Positions 23,645 through 31,701 of a DNA stretch of 64,000 nucleotides are shown here, piece by piece. This stretch comes from a virus. The position numbers were made by a program, and so were the translations under genes. Every line of letters starts with the position of its first letter. Positions within the stretch are counted from its first letter, which is position 1. The DNA is taken from positions 62,001 to 126,000 of the IMG/VR virus record IMGVR_UViG_3300047157_000162, one strand, 5' to 3'. Below the pieces are notes generated by a model, which was not told the origin of the DNA, did no database searches, and saw nothing but the letters and a program-made list of their open reading frames with translations.

Positions 23645-23751
23645 TGTATAAGAATAACGGAGAAACAGCGTGTCAAATATGTCATGCTGGTATGACTATA
23701 GAGGATTTTGAATTTTGTGACATATGTCCTCATTGTAGAGACGAAGAATAA
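23644..23751 (+). CDS. Mini zinc-finger protein (35 aa)
   Basis: MYKNNGETACQICHAGMTIE continues with an acidic segment, C-x-x-C and a third Cys (CDICPHC). Two Cys pairs could hold one zinc. Its ATG overlaps the SSB-like stop (TAATG). Function unknown. Confidence 0.6.
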   Translation: MYKNNGETACQICHAGMTIEDFEFCDICPHCRDEE

Positions 23752-23772
23752 TTAAATTAAATTAAATAACCT

Positions 23773-25488
23773 ATGCAAATAGAGACTACAGAGATCAATG
23801 GATTTGCGATTGACACGTTCAATCAGCATGGTCTAGAGCAAGGGAAGAAGCAGGGTGTATGCCCTGTTTGTTCTCATACTAGAAAACCTGCGAATAAGAA
23901 AGCGAAGTGTGCTTCTTATGACTGGGAACGGGGTCTCGGTACTTGTCACAATTGTAATACATCATTTCAACTTCATACTTACAAGCGTAAGGGTAAAGCT
24001 GAAAAAGTGTATATTAAACCTGAACCTATTGTTGTTGAGCAACCAAGCACTAAGGTTGAAGAATGGTTTAAAACAAGAGGTATTTCACAACAGACTCTCA
24101 TTGATTTAAAAATTAGTGAGGGTCCTGAGTGGATGCCACAGACCGGTAAAACCGAGAATGTAATAAAGTTCAATTATTTTATGGGCGGCGAATTAACTAA
24201 TGTTAAATACCGTGATGGAAGAAAGAACTTTAAATTATATAAGGGTGCTGAGAAAGTATTTTATAATATAGATAGTATTGTAGGATATGAATATTGTGTT
24301 ATAGTAGAGGGTGAAATGGATGTGTTAGCATTGCATGAAGCAGGTATTACAAACGCTATATCAGTTCCCAATGGAGCAACACTTAACTCCAATAACTTAG
24401 ACTACTTAGATAGTTGTATTGATTACTTTGAAGATAAAGAAAAGATTATATTAGCTGTAGACTCTGACGAAGCTGGACAAGCATTACAAACAGAGTTAAT
24501 TAGAAGGCTAGGATCTGAAGTTTGTTTTCTATCAACATTTGAAGATTGTAAAGATGCAAATGAATACCTACAAAAATATGGAGCAGACAAACTCACAGCT
24601 AGAATTACAGGAGCAAAACCAGTACCGCTTGAAAATGTTACTACTTTCAGAGACATCGAAGATGAGATTACTGACTTTGTTAGGAATGGTTTCAAAAAAG
24701 GATTTCAAGTTGGTCTTCCAAACTTTGATGATATCTTTTCAACTTATACCGGTCAATTTATTACTGTCACTGGTATTCCTTCTTCCGGTAAAAGTGATTT
24801 TGTCGACCAAATGGTTGTCGGTTATAATGCAAACTATGGCTGGAAAACAGCTTTCGCTTCGCCTGAGAATGTACCTACCTATCTGCACGCTCACAAATTA
24901 ATGCGTAAGACTTGGCAAGGTATGCCAACAAGAGATGATATCGGCGGCGATAAGTGGAATCAAATAGCTGATCACTGTAATAGTAATTACTTTCATATAG
25001 ATATGGAACGCTACACATTAGAGTCTGTTTTAAAGAAAGCGGCTGAACTTGTTAAGCGTAAAGGTATTAAATGCTTAGTAATAGATCCTTTTAATAAGGT
25101 TAGAGATGTAGATTGTAAGACGGAAGATGTTAATAGATACACTATGGAATACTTAAGCAAGATAGAAATCTTTGCTAAAAAGTTTGATGTACTTGTATTT
25201 ATTGTAGCTCATCCTACTAAAATGTATAAAGACAAAGACGGCAAGATTGAAGAGCCTACTATGTATAACATTAAAGGAGGTGGTGAATGGTACGATGCTT
25301 CTTATCACGGGCTATTAGTTCATAGAGATTATGAAGCTAAGACTGTTAAGTGTAAAGTTCTTAAGGTTAAGTTTCAAAACTTAGGAGAGAATGGTGCTGA
25401 AGCACATTTTAAATGGGAACCAAAGTCAGGTTGCTTTATACCTCACGAGCCATTAGATATAGGTGGTGAAAAAATGCCCTGGGAATAA
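23773..25488 (+). CDS. Primase-helicase (T7 gp4/Twinkle type)
   Basis: The protein has 571 residues. Zinc ribbon: Cys30, Cys33, Cys58, Cys61. Toprim domain: VIVEGEMDVLAL (about 175-186) and AVDSDEAGQ (about 227-235). Helicase domain: Walker A GIPSSGKS (about 334-341), Walker B LVIDPFNKV (about 434-442) and AHPTKM. The fusion unwinds DNA and primes synthesis. Because no DNA polymerase is encoded here, it probably loads the host polymerase. It is preceded by the SSB-like and zinc-finger genes in the same operon. Confidence 0.9.
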   Translation: MQIETTEINGFAIDTFNQHGLEQGKKQGVCPVCSHTRKPANKKAKCASYDWERGLGTCHNCNTSFQLHTYKRKGKAEKVYIKPEPIVVEQPSTKVEEWFKTRGISQQTLIDLKISEGPEWMPQTGKTENVIKFNYFMGGELTNVKYRDGRKNFKLYKGAEKVFYNIDSIVGYEYCVIVEGEMDVLALHEAGITNAISVPNGATLNSNNLDYLDSCIDYFEDKEKIILAVDSDEAGQALQTELIRRLGSEVCFLSTFEDCKDANEYLQKYGADKLTARITGAKPVPLENVTTFRDIEDEITDFVRNGFKKGFQVGLPNFDDIFSTYTGQFITVTGIPSSGKSDFVDQMVVGYNANYGWKTAFASPENVPTYLHAHKLMRKTWQGMPTRDDIGGDKWNQIADHCNSNYFHIDMERYTLESVLKKAAELVKRKGIKCLVIDPFNKVRDVDCKTEDVNRYTMEYLSKIEIFAKKFDVLVFIVAHPTKMYKDKDGKIEEPTMYNIKGGGEWYDASYHGLLVHRDYEAKTVKCKVLKVKFQNLGENGAEAHFKWEPKSGCFIPHEPLDIGGEKMPWE

Positions 25489-25743
25489 ATGGGTAGTGGT
25501 AATAAAAAGAAAGCAGTTAATATGGGTAGCCCACCTCATAAAGAGGAACAGTGGGAAGCATATAGATGGTGCGTTAGAAATAATATATGTATATCAGCAA
25601 AAGCTAAAAACAATTCTGAATGGTATATAGATATAGTTAACAACGGTAACACCCATACAAGCCCTGAGACTTATGGTAAAAACGATATATGGACAAAAAT
25701 ATTTGAATACTCAAAATATTATTATGATAAACATAGAAAATGA
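25489..25743 (+). CDS. Hypothetical protein (84 aa)
   Basis: It begins MGSGNKKKAVNMGSPPHKEE. Basic start, then helical and aromatic (WEAYRWCVRNNICIS) with a beta hairpin. It starts immediately after the primase-helicase stop and overlaps the start of thyA by 20 bases. Such small proteins are common between primase and thyA in Bacteroidota phages. Function unknown. Confidence 0.65.
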   Translation: MGSGNKKKAVNMGSPPHKEEQWEAYRWCVRNNICISAKAKNNSEWYIDIVNNGNTHTSPETYGKNDIWTKIFEYSKYYYDKHRK

Positions 25744-25951
25744 ATACAAAGGATTATTATCAGAAATACTCGACAAAGGAGTGGATAAATCAGATCGAAC
25801 AGGGACTGGGACGAAGTCTGTCTTCGGAAGAACGATTAGACACGATATGTCACTGGGCTTCCCTATACTCACAGGAAAGAAGATAAGTTTTAATGCAGCA
25901 AAAACGGAATTGCTTTGGATATTAAAGGTAGAACTGATCTTAAGTATTTAG
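25724..25951 (+). CDS. thyA: Thymidylate synthase, N-terminal fragment (frameshift near 25925)
   Basis: The start MINIENEYKGLLSEILDKGV at 25724 overlaps the previous gene. DRTGTGTKSVFGRTIRHDMS is the folate/dUMP-binding start of ThyA. The frame reads to LLWILK and then hits VELILSI-stop. The other frame gives GRTDLKYLEDNG, the expected continuation. The AAAGG at 25923-25927 should be AAAAGG; one A is missing. Joined with the downstream fragment the protein is about 277 residues, close to the family's 264. It makes dTMP from dUMP. Confidence 0.85.
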   Translation: MINIENEYKGLLSEILDKGVDKSDRTGTGTKSVFGRTIRHDMSLGFPILTGKKISFNAAKTELLWILKVELILSI

Positions 25952-26556
25952 AAGATAACGGTGTTAAATACTGGAGACCGGATTATGAACGCTCAGGTAG
26001 AACAGATGAAACATTAGGTCCTGTATATGGAAAACAGTGGCGTGATTTTAACGGCGTAGATCAACTAAAAAATCTTGTGTATAGCATTATAACAAACCCT
26101 GACTCAAGACGTCTTATGGTTAGCGCATGGGCTCCACATGAGATGAATGATATGGTACTTCCTCCGTGTCATTATGCTTTTCAAGTTTATATTAACGACG
26201 GTGTTATGGATTTAATGTGGCAACAAAGATCCGCTGATGTGTTTTTAGGTTTACCTTACGATATTACAATGTATGGTTTATTATTGGAAATGTTAGCTAA
26301 AGGTGCTGGTTTAAAAGCCGGTCAACTTATTGGTCAACTCGGTGATTGTCATTTATACAATAACCATTTAGAGCAAGCAAGGGAGTATAGAAGAAGATCT
26401 AAGCGCAAGCTTCCTGAATTAGATCTTAACTCTGGTATAAAATTAATTGAGTTTAATGACTCCTCTGAGTTATTTATACCAAATAAAGACAATATAAATC
26501 TAAAAAACTACAATCCTTATCCTGCAATCAAGGCAGAGCTGAGTGTTGGTAAATAA
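25915..26556 (+). CDS. thyA: Thymidylate synthase, C-terminal fragment
   Basis: Real coding in this frame begins at about 25926 (GRTDLKYLED). It carries the catalytic block LPPCHYAFQVYINDGVMDLM with the nucleophile Cys, RSADVFLGLPYDITMYG, and GDCHLYNNHLEQ, all as in bacterial ThyA. The ORF's apparent start (TTG at 25915) is an artefact of the frameshift. A T4 td-like intron is excluded because the gene resumes after one base. Supplies thymidine for replication together with the reductase and MazG proteins. Confidence 0.85.
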   Translation: MDIKGRTDLKYLEDNGVKYWRPDYERSGRTDETLGPVYGKQWRDFNGVDQLKNLVYSIITNPDSRRLMVSAWAPHEMNDMVLPPCHYAFQVYINDGVMDLMWQQRSADVFLGLPYDITMYGLLLEMLAKGAGLKAGQLIGQLGDCHLYNNHLEQAREYRRRSKRKLPELDLNSGIKLIEFNDSSELFIPNKDNINLKNYNPYPAIKAELSVGK

Positions 26557-26563
26557 AAACAAT

Positions 26564-27361
26564 ATGACATATTATTTATACCATATTCCAGGTAAAAAAA
26601 TAGGAATAACACGTAATCTTAAAGATAGAGTTACGCGGCAACAAGGTTATACCGCAGACGAATACGAAGTTCTACTTACTAGCGATGATATAGATTATAT
26701 ATCTGACAAGGAAATAGAACTTCAAAAGTCTTATGGGTATAAAGTCGACAGACAAAAATATAATTTTTTAACTAAAAAATCAAATCGAATGAAATTAAAC
26801 CCTACAGACCAAACAACTACATTTCCAGTGCCTGTTTATAAATTAAGAGGTAACTTAATGGATAATATAGGCTTAAAGTGGGAGACACCTCAAGGTTATA
26901 AATTTGAAATAACTAAAGAAAATATAAATTGGATATTATTAAATGTTAAAACCTCTATGTATAACAACAATAGATGCTACATATATAATAAAGCTTTTAA
27001 TAGATATCTTAATGAATCTACAGATACAACAAATTCTACATATCCAGAAAAGTTATATTCTTATCAAGATCAATTTGAATTAATAAGAGAATGGGCTAGT
27101 GATAAAGGTATATATAGATCAGGCGATTCTAAAACTCAGTATATCAAACTAATGGAAGAAGCAGGAGAATTAGCTCAAGCTATATTAAAAAACGATGAAC
27201 CTGAAGTGATCGATGCTATTGGTGATATGGTTGTAGTATTAACTAATTTAGCTAAACTAAGAGGGCACAATATAGAAGACTGTATTAGCAGTGCTTACAA
27301 CGTTATAGCTAAACGGAAAGGCGAAATGATAAACGGAACATTTGTAAAACAAACCCTATGA
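26564..27361 (+). CDS. GIY-YIG-like / MazG pyrophosphohydrolase fusion
   Basis: The start MTYYLYHIPGKKIGITRNLK at 26564 is preferred to 26543. Residues 1-65 resemble a GIY-YIG nuclease core (YLYH, KIGITRNLKDR, and a later Glu in EIELQKSYG). Residues about 195-265 form a MazG NTP pyrophosphohydrolase: YIKLMEEAGELAQAI and EVIDAIGDMVVVLTNLA, with EExxE and ExxD metal motifs. Phage MazG proteins remodel nucleotide pools or ppGpp. A nuclease-hydrolase fusion is unusual; about 100 residues between the domains are unassigned. Confidence 0.75.
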   Translation: MTYYLYHIPGKKIGITRNLKDRVTRQQGYTADEYEVLLTSDDIDYISDKEIELQKSYGYKVDRQKYNFLTKKSNRMKLNPTDQTTTFPVPVYKLRGNLMDNIGLKWETPQGYKFEITKENINWILLNVKTSMYNNNRCYIYNKAFNRYLNESTDTTNSTYPEKLYSYQDQFELIREWASDKGIYRSGDSKTQYIKLMEEAGELAQAILKNDEPEVIDAIGDMVVVLTNLAKLRGHNIEDCISSAYNVIAKRKGEMINGTFVKQTL

Positions 27362-27474
27362 TAACAAAAACTGAAACAAGATTACAAAAAACTAAAGAAC
27401 GGATTAGTAAGAAACCTATTAACAAACATCTTAGCTGGAGAAACAAAAGAGTAACTGGCTTTGATAAAAACTAA
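27358..27474 (+). CDS. Small basic protein (38 aa)
   Basis: MITKTETRLQKTKERISKKP and then NKHLSWRNKRVTGF: highly basic. Its ATG overlaps the MazG fusion stop. Perhaps RNA- or DNA-binding; no family recognised. Confidence 0.5.
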   Translation: MITKTETRLQKTKERISKKPINKHLSWRNKRVTGFDKN

Positions 27475-27483
27475 AATGATTAT

Positions 27484-27747
27484 ATGAATAAGCAAGAAAT
27501 AGAATTTAGAGATCCAGTTGTTCAAAGAGTTGTACAAAAATTTGTATCAAGATCAGACATAGGCTTTGCTAAGTACGGTGTAACATTAGAACAAGATCCG
27601 TCTAAAATGTTTGAATGGTTAAATCATTTACAAGAAGAGCTTATGGATGCTGTGTTGTATTTACAAAAAGCTAAAGAAGTTTATACTACTAATCTTCAAG
27701 AAGACTTGCTAAGTGATTTAGATGTAGATTATGAAAAAATTATTTAA
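27484..27747 (+). CDS. MazG-like NTP pyrophosphohydrolase-family protein (87 aa)
   Basis: The sequence SDIGFAKYGVTLEQDPSKMF and EWLNHLQEELMDAVLYLQKA matches the small all-alpha NTP-PPase family found in many phages (YG-T-L, WL-x-HLQEEL-x-DA). Metal-binding acids are the EEL and D of EELMDA. It probably hydrolyses modified or unwanted dNTPs. It overlaps the endonuclease I-like gene by 17 bases. With the fusion upstream this makes two MazG-type proteins. Confidence 0.7.
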   Translation: MNKQEIEFRDPVVQRVVQKFVSRSDIGFAKYGVTLEQDPSKMFEWLNHLQEELMDAVLYLQKAKEVYTTNLQEDLLSDLDVDYEKII

Positions 27748-28189
27748 AAGAAAAAGCGGAAAGCGTGGACCAGTAAGAGCAAAGAAGGTGTCATATGATG
27801 GTATCAACTTTGCTTCGGGTCTTGAGAAATATATGTACATAGCTTTAAGAAAAGCAAAGATAAAAGCTAAGTACGAAGGAGAGACATTTGTTTTATTAAA
27901 TGGTTTTCATTTTGAAAATGAAGTTTATGAGAGACAAGCTAATGGTAAAGGTGATTATAAAAATAGAGGGTGCAAACGTATTTTACCTATTAAGTATACA
28001 CCTGATTTTATTGGCGAAGATTTTATAATTGAAACTAAAGGTAGAGCAAATGAATCATTTCCTATGAGATGGAAGTTGTTTAAGCAGCTTATAGTAAGGC
28101 AATTCCCAAATGTAACATTATACAAACCACAAAATCAAAAAGAATGCGACAAGACCGTAGAGTTAATCCTTTCGAAGCAAAGAGGATAG
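27731..28189 (+). CDS. Endonuclease I-like Holliday junction resolvase
   Basis: The protein has 152 residues. Active-site pattern of the T7 endonuclease I/PD-(D/E)XK group: SGLEKYMYIALRKAKI (Glu), then IKYTPDF, and FIIETKGR with D...E-x-K. It cuts branched DNA, resolving replication and recombination joints before packaging. A basic N-terminus (KKLFKRKSGKRGPVRAKK) suits DNA binding. It overlaps its neighbours and lies in the replication/nucleotide cluster. Assignment is by motif spacing. Confidence 0.75.
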   Translation: MKKLFKRKSGKRGPVRAKKVSYDGINFASGLEKYMYIALRKAKIKAKYEGETFVLLNGFHFENEVYERQANGKGDYKNRGCKRILPIKYTPDFIGEDFIIETKGRANESFPMRWKLFKQLIVRQFPNVTLYKPQNQKECDKTVELILSKQRG

Positions 28190-28314
28190 CAAGACAAAAA
28201 TACGCAGAGCGCCAGATTGACAAGTTTGTTAAATGGAGCTGGGAAGCTAAAGGCAAAGTAAGATCAATAGATATAGAACAATTACATAAAAGACATAATA
28301 TAATATGTACATGA
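28144..28314 (+). CDS. Small basic protein (56 aa)
   Basis: MRQDRRVNPFEAKRIARQKY, basic and helical. It overlaps the resolvase 3' end by 46 bases in another frame, and its stop overlaps the next ATG (ATGA). Consistent operon packing supports it. Confidence 0.5.
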   Translation: MRQDRRVNPFEAKRIARQKYAERQIDKFVKWSWEAKGKVRSIDIEQLHKRHNIICT

Positions 28315-28463
28315 AAGAAGACGAAAACGAAACAGCGTGGGTTATAGAAATAGGGTTTTATCCTGGAGTACTATTTGGATTTAGATCTTATATAGAAGAG
28401 GATATTGCTATACACGTTTTGTATCTACCATTTTTTGATATAGCTTTAAAAATATTCAAATAG
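28311..28463 (+). CDS. Small hypothetical protein (50 aa)
   Basis: MKEDENETAWVIEIGFYPGV followed by LLFGF-type hydrophobic sequence and an amphipathic end (IHVLYLPFFDIALKIFK). It may be membrane-associated. Coupled to both neighbours by 1-4 base overlaps. Confidence 0.5.
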   Translation: MKEDENETAWVIEIGFYPGVLFGFRSYIEEDIAIHVLYLPFFDIALKIFK

Positions 28464-28630
28464 TGGATGATAATTTAGAAAGCGTAGTGGCTGCAGTAGG
28501 CTTATTTATAGACAACGTATTGCATGATATGAAGAATGTATCTAAGTCTACAACAAAGCCTGTTATATTGGCTCATATAGATGCCTGGAAGAACGAATTA
28601 GAAACAATAAAACAATTTACAAAAACATAA
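28463..28630 (+). CDS. Small hypothetical protein (55 aa)
   Basis: A GTG start overlaps the previous TAG. The sequence (MDDNLESVVAAVGLFIDNVL and on to KNELETIKQFTKT) is helical. Its TAA overlaps the nrdB ATG (TAATG), so it is translated just before the reductase. No family recognised. Confidence 0.5.
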   Translation: MDDNLESVVAAVGLFIDNVLHDMKNVSKSTTKPVILAHIDAWKNELETIKQFTKT

Positions 28631-29535
28631 TGGGATTATTTGATAAAAGAATACCTTATAAGCCTTTTGAGTACCCTGAGTATTATACTGAGGGTTGGTT
28701 AAAACAAGCTCAAGCTTTTTGGTTGCATACAGAAATATCAATGCAAAGCGATGTTAAAGACTGGAAAGAAAAATTAAATGAAAAAGAAAAAAACTTAGTA
28801 GGTAATATACTATTAGGTTTTGCTCAAACCGAATGTGCAGTATCTGATTACTGGACGCAAAAAGTAGTTGGTTGGTTTCCTAAGCATGAGATACAACAAA
28901 TGGCAATGATGTTTGGATCGCAAGAAACTATACATGCAGTTGCTTATAGCTACTTAAATGAAACTTTAAAACTAGAAGATTATGAAGCGTTTTTACACGA
29001 GCCTGCTACAGCAGAAAGATTTGATAATCTTGTATCTTATAGTGGGACTAATTCAATTGGTATTGCTAAGTCTCTCGCTGTATTTTCTGCATTTGCCGAA
29101 GGAGTTTCTTTATATTCTGCCTTTGCAGTACTTTATTCTTTTCAGCTTAGAAATTTGCTTAAAGGTATTGGGCAACAAATGAAGTGGTCAGTAAGAGATG
29201 AATCATTGCACAGTAAAATGGGTTGTACTTTATTTCGTCATATGTGCGAAGAAGACAATCAATTACTGAGCTTATGTCGAGAAGATATAATAAAAGCTGC
29301 AGAAACAATGGTTAATCTTGAAGTTAAATATATTGACAAAATGTTTGAAATGGGTGATATAGAAGGTATATCATCTAATGATCTAAAACACTTTATAAAG
29401 AAAAGAACAAATGAAAAACTTGTGGAACTCGGTTACGTTGACCTTGGAAACTATTTCGCGTATGACGACAAAGCAGCGTCTAATCTTGATTGGTTTTACC
29501 ATCTTACCGGGGGCGTCACTCATACTCGCTATTAG
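28630..29535 (+). CDS. nrdB: Class I ribonucleotide reductase, beta subunit
   Basis: The protein has 301 residues. Metal ligands by alignment to E. coli R2: Glu68 (at the Asp84 position, TEC), Glu99, His102, Glu157, Glu191 (RDESLH), His194. The radical Tyr is Tyr106 (HAVAY, +4 from His102), so a Tyr-radical di-iron or di-metal enzyme is expected. An electron-transfer Trp is at Trp31. It is shorter than E. coli (376). Translationally coupled to the gene before it. Pairs with NrdA at 29795. Confidence 0.9.
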   Translation: MGLFDKRIPYKPFEYPEYYTEGWLKQAQAFWLHTEISMQSDVKDWKEKLNEKEKNLVGNILLGFAQTECAVSDYWTQKVVGWFPKHEIQQMAMMFGSQETIHAVAYSYLNETLKLEDYEAFLHEPATAERFDNLVSYSGTNSIGIAKSLAVFSAFAEGVSLYSAFAVLYSFQLRNLLKGIGQQMKWSVRDESLHSKMGCTLFRHMCEEDNQLLSLCREDIIKAAETMVNLEVKYIDKMFEMGDIEGISSNDLKHFIKKRTNEKLVELGYVDLGNYFAYDDKAASNLDWFYHLTGGVTHTRY

Positions 29536-29594
29536 GCCGACTGATTATTCAAAAGCGGGAGAAAATGAAGATATATGTGGTAATAATCTAATAA

Positions 29595-29798
29595 GCCAAA
29601 GAAATTTTAGAACTGAACGGACAGATTATTAGGCAAAAGGCTGCTTGGAAACGTTTAGCAACTAGAATAGGAATATGGGAGGATCGCTGCTATGACTATA
29701 GACATGTAGTAGTAATACGAGCTCTAAAAACAATGGAATCTAGTAGCTTTAAACAAATGGGCTATTGCCTGGATAATACACTCAATAACATAATGTGA
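29595..29798 (+). CDS. Possible small gene between nrdB and nrdA, no clear start
   Basis: After a TAA, one frame reads AKEILELNGQIIRQKAAWKR and continues (YDYRHVVVIRALKTMESSSF) to a TGA that overlaps the nrdA GTG. It looks like real helical protein but has no ATG/GTG/TTG at its head. A short ATG ORF (29564, MKIYVVII) stops just before it, so a further indel may join them. Low confidence. Confidence 0.35.
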   Translation, partial: AKEILELNGQIIRQKAAWKRLATRIGIWEDRCYDYRHVVVIRALKTMESSSFKQMGYCLDNTLNNIM

Positions 29799-31507
29799 AT
29801 AATTGGAAAAAAGGAGAAGATTACCCTGCGTGGGGTAATAACGACGTATACAAGAAGACAATATCCGGGGGATATTTATACGACGGAGAAACGCCTAGAG
29901 AGGCATACCAAAGAGTCGCTAAAACAGTTGCTCGTAGGTTATATAAACCAGAGATGGCTGAAACGTTTTTTAATTATATCTGGAATGGTTGGCTTTGCCT
30001 TGCTTCTCCAGTGCTTTCCAATACTGGTACAGATCGTGGTCTTCCTATTAGTTGCTTTGGTATCGATGTTGCTGACTCTATACAAGACATAGGAAGTAAA
30101 AATTTAGAGATGATGCTACTCGCTAAGCACGGCGGTGGAGTTGGTATCGGTGTAAATCAAATTAGACCCGCTGGCGCTAGAATAACAGGTAATGGAACAT
30201 CAGATGGAGTCGTACCTTTCTGCAAGATATATGACTCAACAATTCTTGCAACTAATCAAGGGAGTGTCCGTCGTGGAGCTGCCTCAGTTAATATCAACAT
30301 TGAACATGGCGACTTCGAGGACTGGCTTGAAATCAGGGAACCTAAAGGAGATGTTAACAGACAATCGCTTAACCTTCATCAGTGCGCAATTGTTGGTGAT
30401 AAGTTTATGCGAAAGCTTGAACAAGGAGATAAAGAAGCAAGATCTAGATGGGGTAAATTACTTAGAAAACGAAAAGGAACTGGAGAACCGTATATTATGT
30501 TTAAAGGAAATGTTAACAAAGCAAATCCAGAAGCATATAAAGAAAACGGATTAAAAGTACATATGACTAACATATGTTCAGAAATTACATTACACACAGA
30601 TGAAAACCATAGTTTTGTATGTTGTTTATCATCATTAAACTTAGCAAAATATGAAGAATGGAAAGACACTAATCTTATATATGACGCCACTTTCTTTCTT
30701 GATGGAGTTATGGAGGAATTTATTCAAAGAGCCAAGGGACTTCGCGGGTTTGAAAATGCTGTTCGGTCTGCGCAGAAAGGGAGAGCATTGGGACTTGGTG
30801 TACTCGGATGGCACACCTATCTCCAAGAAAATGGTATTCCTTTCGAAGGTTTACTATCTCAGTTTGAAACTAGGAAAATATTTTCGCAAATTAAAATTGA
30901 AAGTGAAAGAGCCTCAAGAGACTTGGCAGAAATTTACGGCGAGCCTTTATGGTGTGTTGGGACAGGTATGCGTAATACTCATCTCCGTGCTATTGCTCCT
31001 ACTGTTTCTAATAGCAAGCTTAGCGGTAATGTTTCTCCTGGTGTTGAGCCGTGGGCTGCGAATGTTTTTACAGAGCAGAGTGCAAAGGGGACTTTCATTA
31101 GGAAAAACCCGACGTTAGTTAAACTATTAAAGAAACATAAACTAAATACAAATGAAACGTGGAATAAAATACTGGCTGACGGAGGTAGCATACAGGATAT
31201 CGATGCTTTGGATAATATCACTATGGGCCATGACATTCCAGTTAAAGAAGTTTTTAAAACTTTTAAAGAGATTAATCAACTAGAATTAGTTAATCAAGCT
31301 GGTCTTAGACAACAATATGTAGATCAGTCAGTTAGTTTAAACTTAGCTTTTCCTTCTGAAGCTACACCTAAGTGGTTGAACAAAGTTCATTTTGAAGCTT
31401 GGAAGAAAGGTGTTAAAACCTTATATTATACTAGAACAGAATCTGTTTTACGTGGTGATATAGCTCAGCAAGCTATGAATGAAGATTGTTTAGCTTGTGA
31501 TGGCTAA
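29795..31507 (+). CDS. nrdA: Class I ribonucleotide reductase, alpha subunit
   Basis: GTG start at 29795. The protein has 570 residues. Catalytic features: Cys87 (LPISCFG) and Cys276 as the reducing pair, NICSE with Asn259, Cys261 (thiyl) and Glu263, the radical-relay pair Tyr544-Tyr545 (TLYYTRTES), and C-terminal CLACDG (565-570) for redox partners. It lacks the N-terminal ATP cone found in the 761-residue E. coli enzyme, so dATP feedback is likely absent. Converts NDPs to dNDPs with NrdB. Last gene of the rightward unit. Confidence 0.95.
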   Translation: MNNWKKGEDYPAWGNNDVYKKTISGGYLYDGETPREAYQRVAKTVARRLYKPEMAETFFNYIWNGWLCLASPVLSNTGTDRGLPISCFGIDVADSIQDIGSKNLEMMLLAKHGGGVGIGVNQIRPAGARITGNGTSDGVVPFCKIYDSTILATNQGSVRRGAASVNINIEHGDFEDWLEIREPKGDVNRQSLNLHQCAIVGDKFMRKLEQGDKEARSRWGKLLRKRKGTGEPYIMFKGNVNKANPEAYKENGLKVHMTNICSEITLHTDENHSFVCCLSSLNLAKYEEWKDTNLIYDATFFLDGVMEEFIQRAKGLRGFENAVRSAQKGRALGLGVLGWHTYLQENGIPFEGLLSQFETRKIFSQIKIESERASRDLAEIYGEPLWCVGTGMRNTHLRAIAPTVSNSKLSGNVSPGVEPWAANVFTEQSAKGTFIRKNPTLVKLLKKHKLNTNETWNKILADGGSIQDIDALDNITMGHDIPVKEVFKTFKEINQLELVNQAGLRQQYVDQSVSLNLAFPSEATPKWLNKVHFEAWKKGVKTLYYTRTESVLRGDIAQQAMNEDCLACDG

Positions 31508-31580
31508 AGGCTAAAAGTTATGACTTTTTTATACATATAATAATTAATATGTATAAATAATTAAATAATCTATACATATT

Positions 31581-31613
31581 AAAAAAGGGGCCTCATTATG
31601 AGACCCCTCTTTT
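31581..31613. terminator. Bidirectional hairpin terminator
   Basis: A stem of GGGG-c-CTCA, loop TTA, TGAG-a-CCCC (31587-31607) is flanked by A6 on the left and TCTTTT on the right, so either strand gives a hairpin followed by U's. It sits between the convergent ends of nrdA and the leftward late unit. Confidence 0.85.
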
Positions 31614-31687
31614 ATAGGAATTGTATGGTACGCCTGATAATCTTTTCTATTATAGGAATTGCAGGTATGGTACGCCTGATAATCTTT
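31613..31687 (+). repeat. Tandem imperfect direct repeat (about 32-37 bp, two copies)
   Basis: The blocks TATAGGAATTG plus TATGGTACGCCTGATAATC occur at 31613-31645 and 31651-31687. The second copy has four extra bases (CAGG) between the two blocks. They directly follow the terminator and lie before the stop of the leftward unit's last gene. They might be processing or protein-binding sites at the convergent end. Confidence 0.7.
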
Positions 31688-31701
31688 ACTCCTATTTACT
31701 T

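Noticed and set aside
25910-25935. Group I intron in thyA, as in phage T4 td
   Set aside because: Coding resumes after a single missing base; there is no room for an intron.
29411-29632. 73-residue ORF overlapping the nrdB end
   Set aside because: It lies in an alternate frame inside conserved NrdB coding sequence; its hydrophobic stretch follows from that frame.
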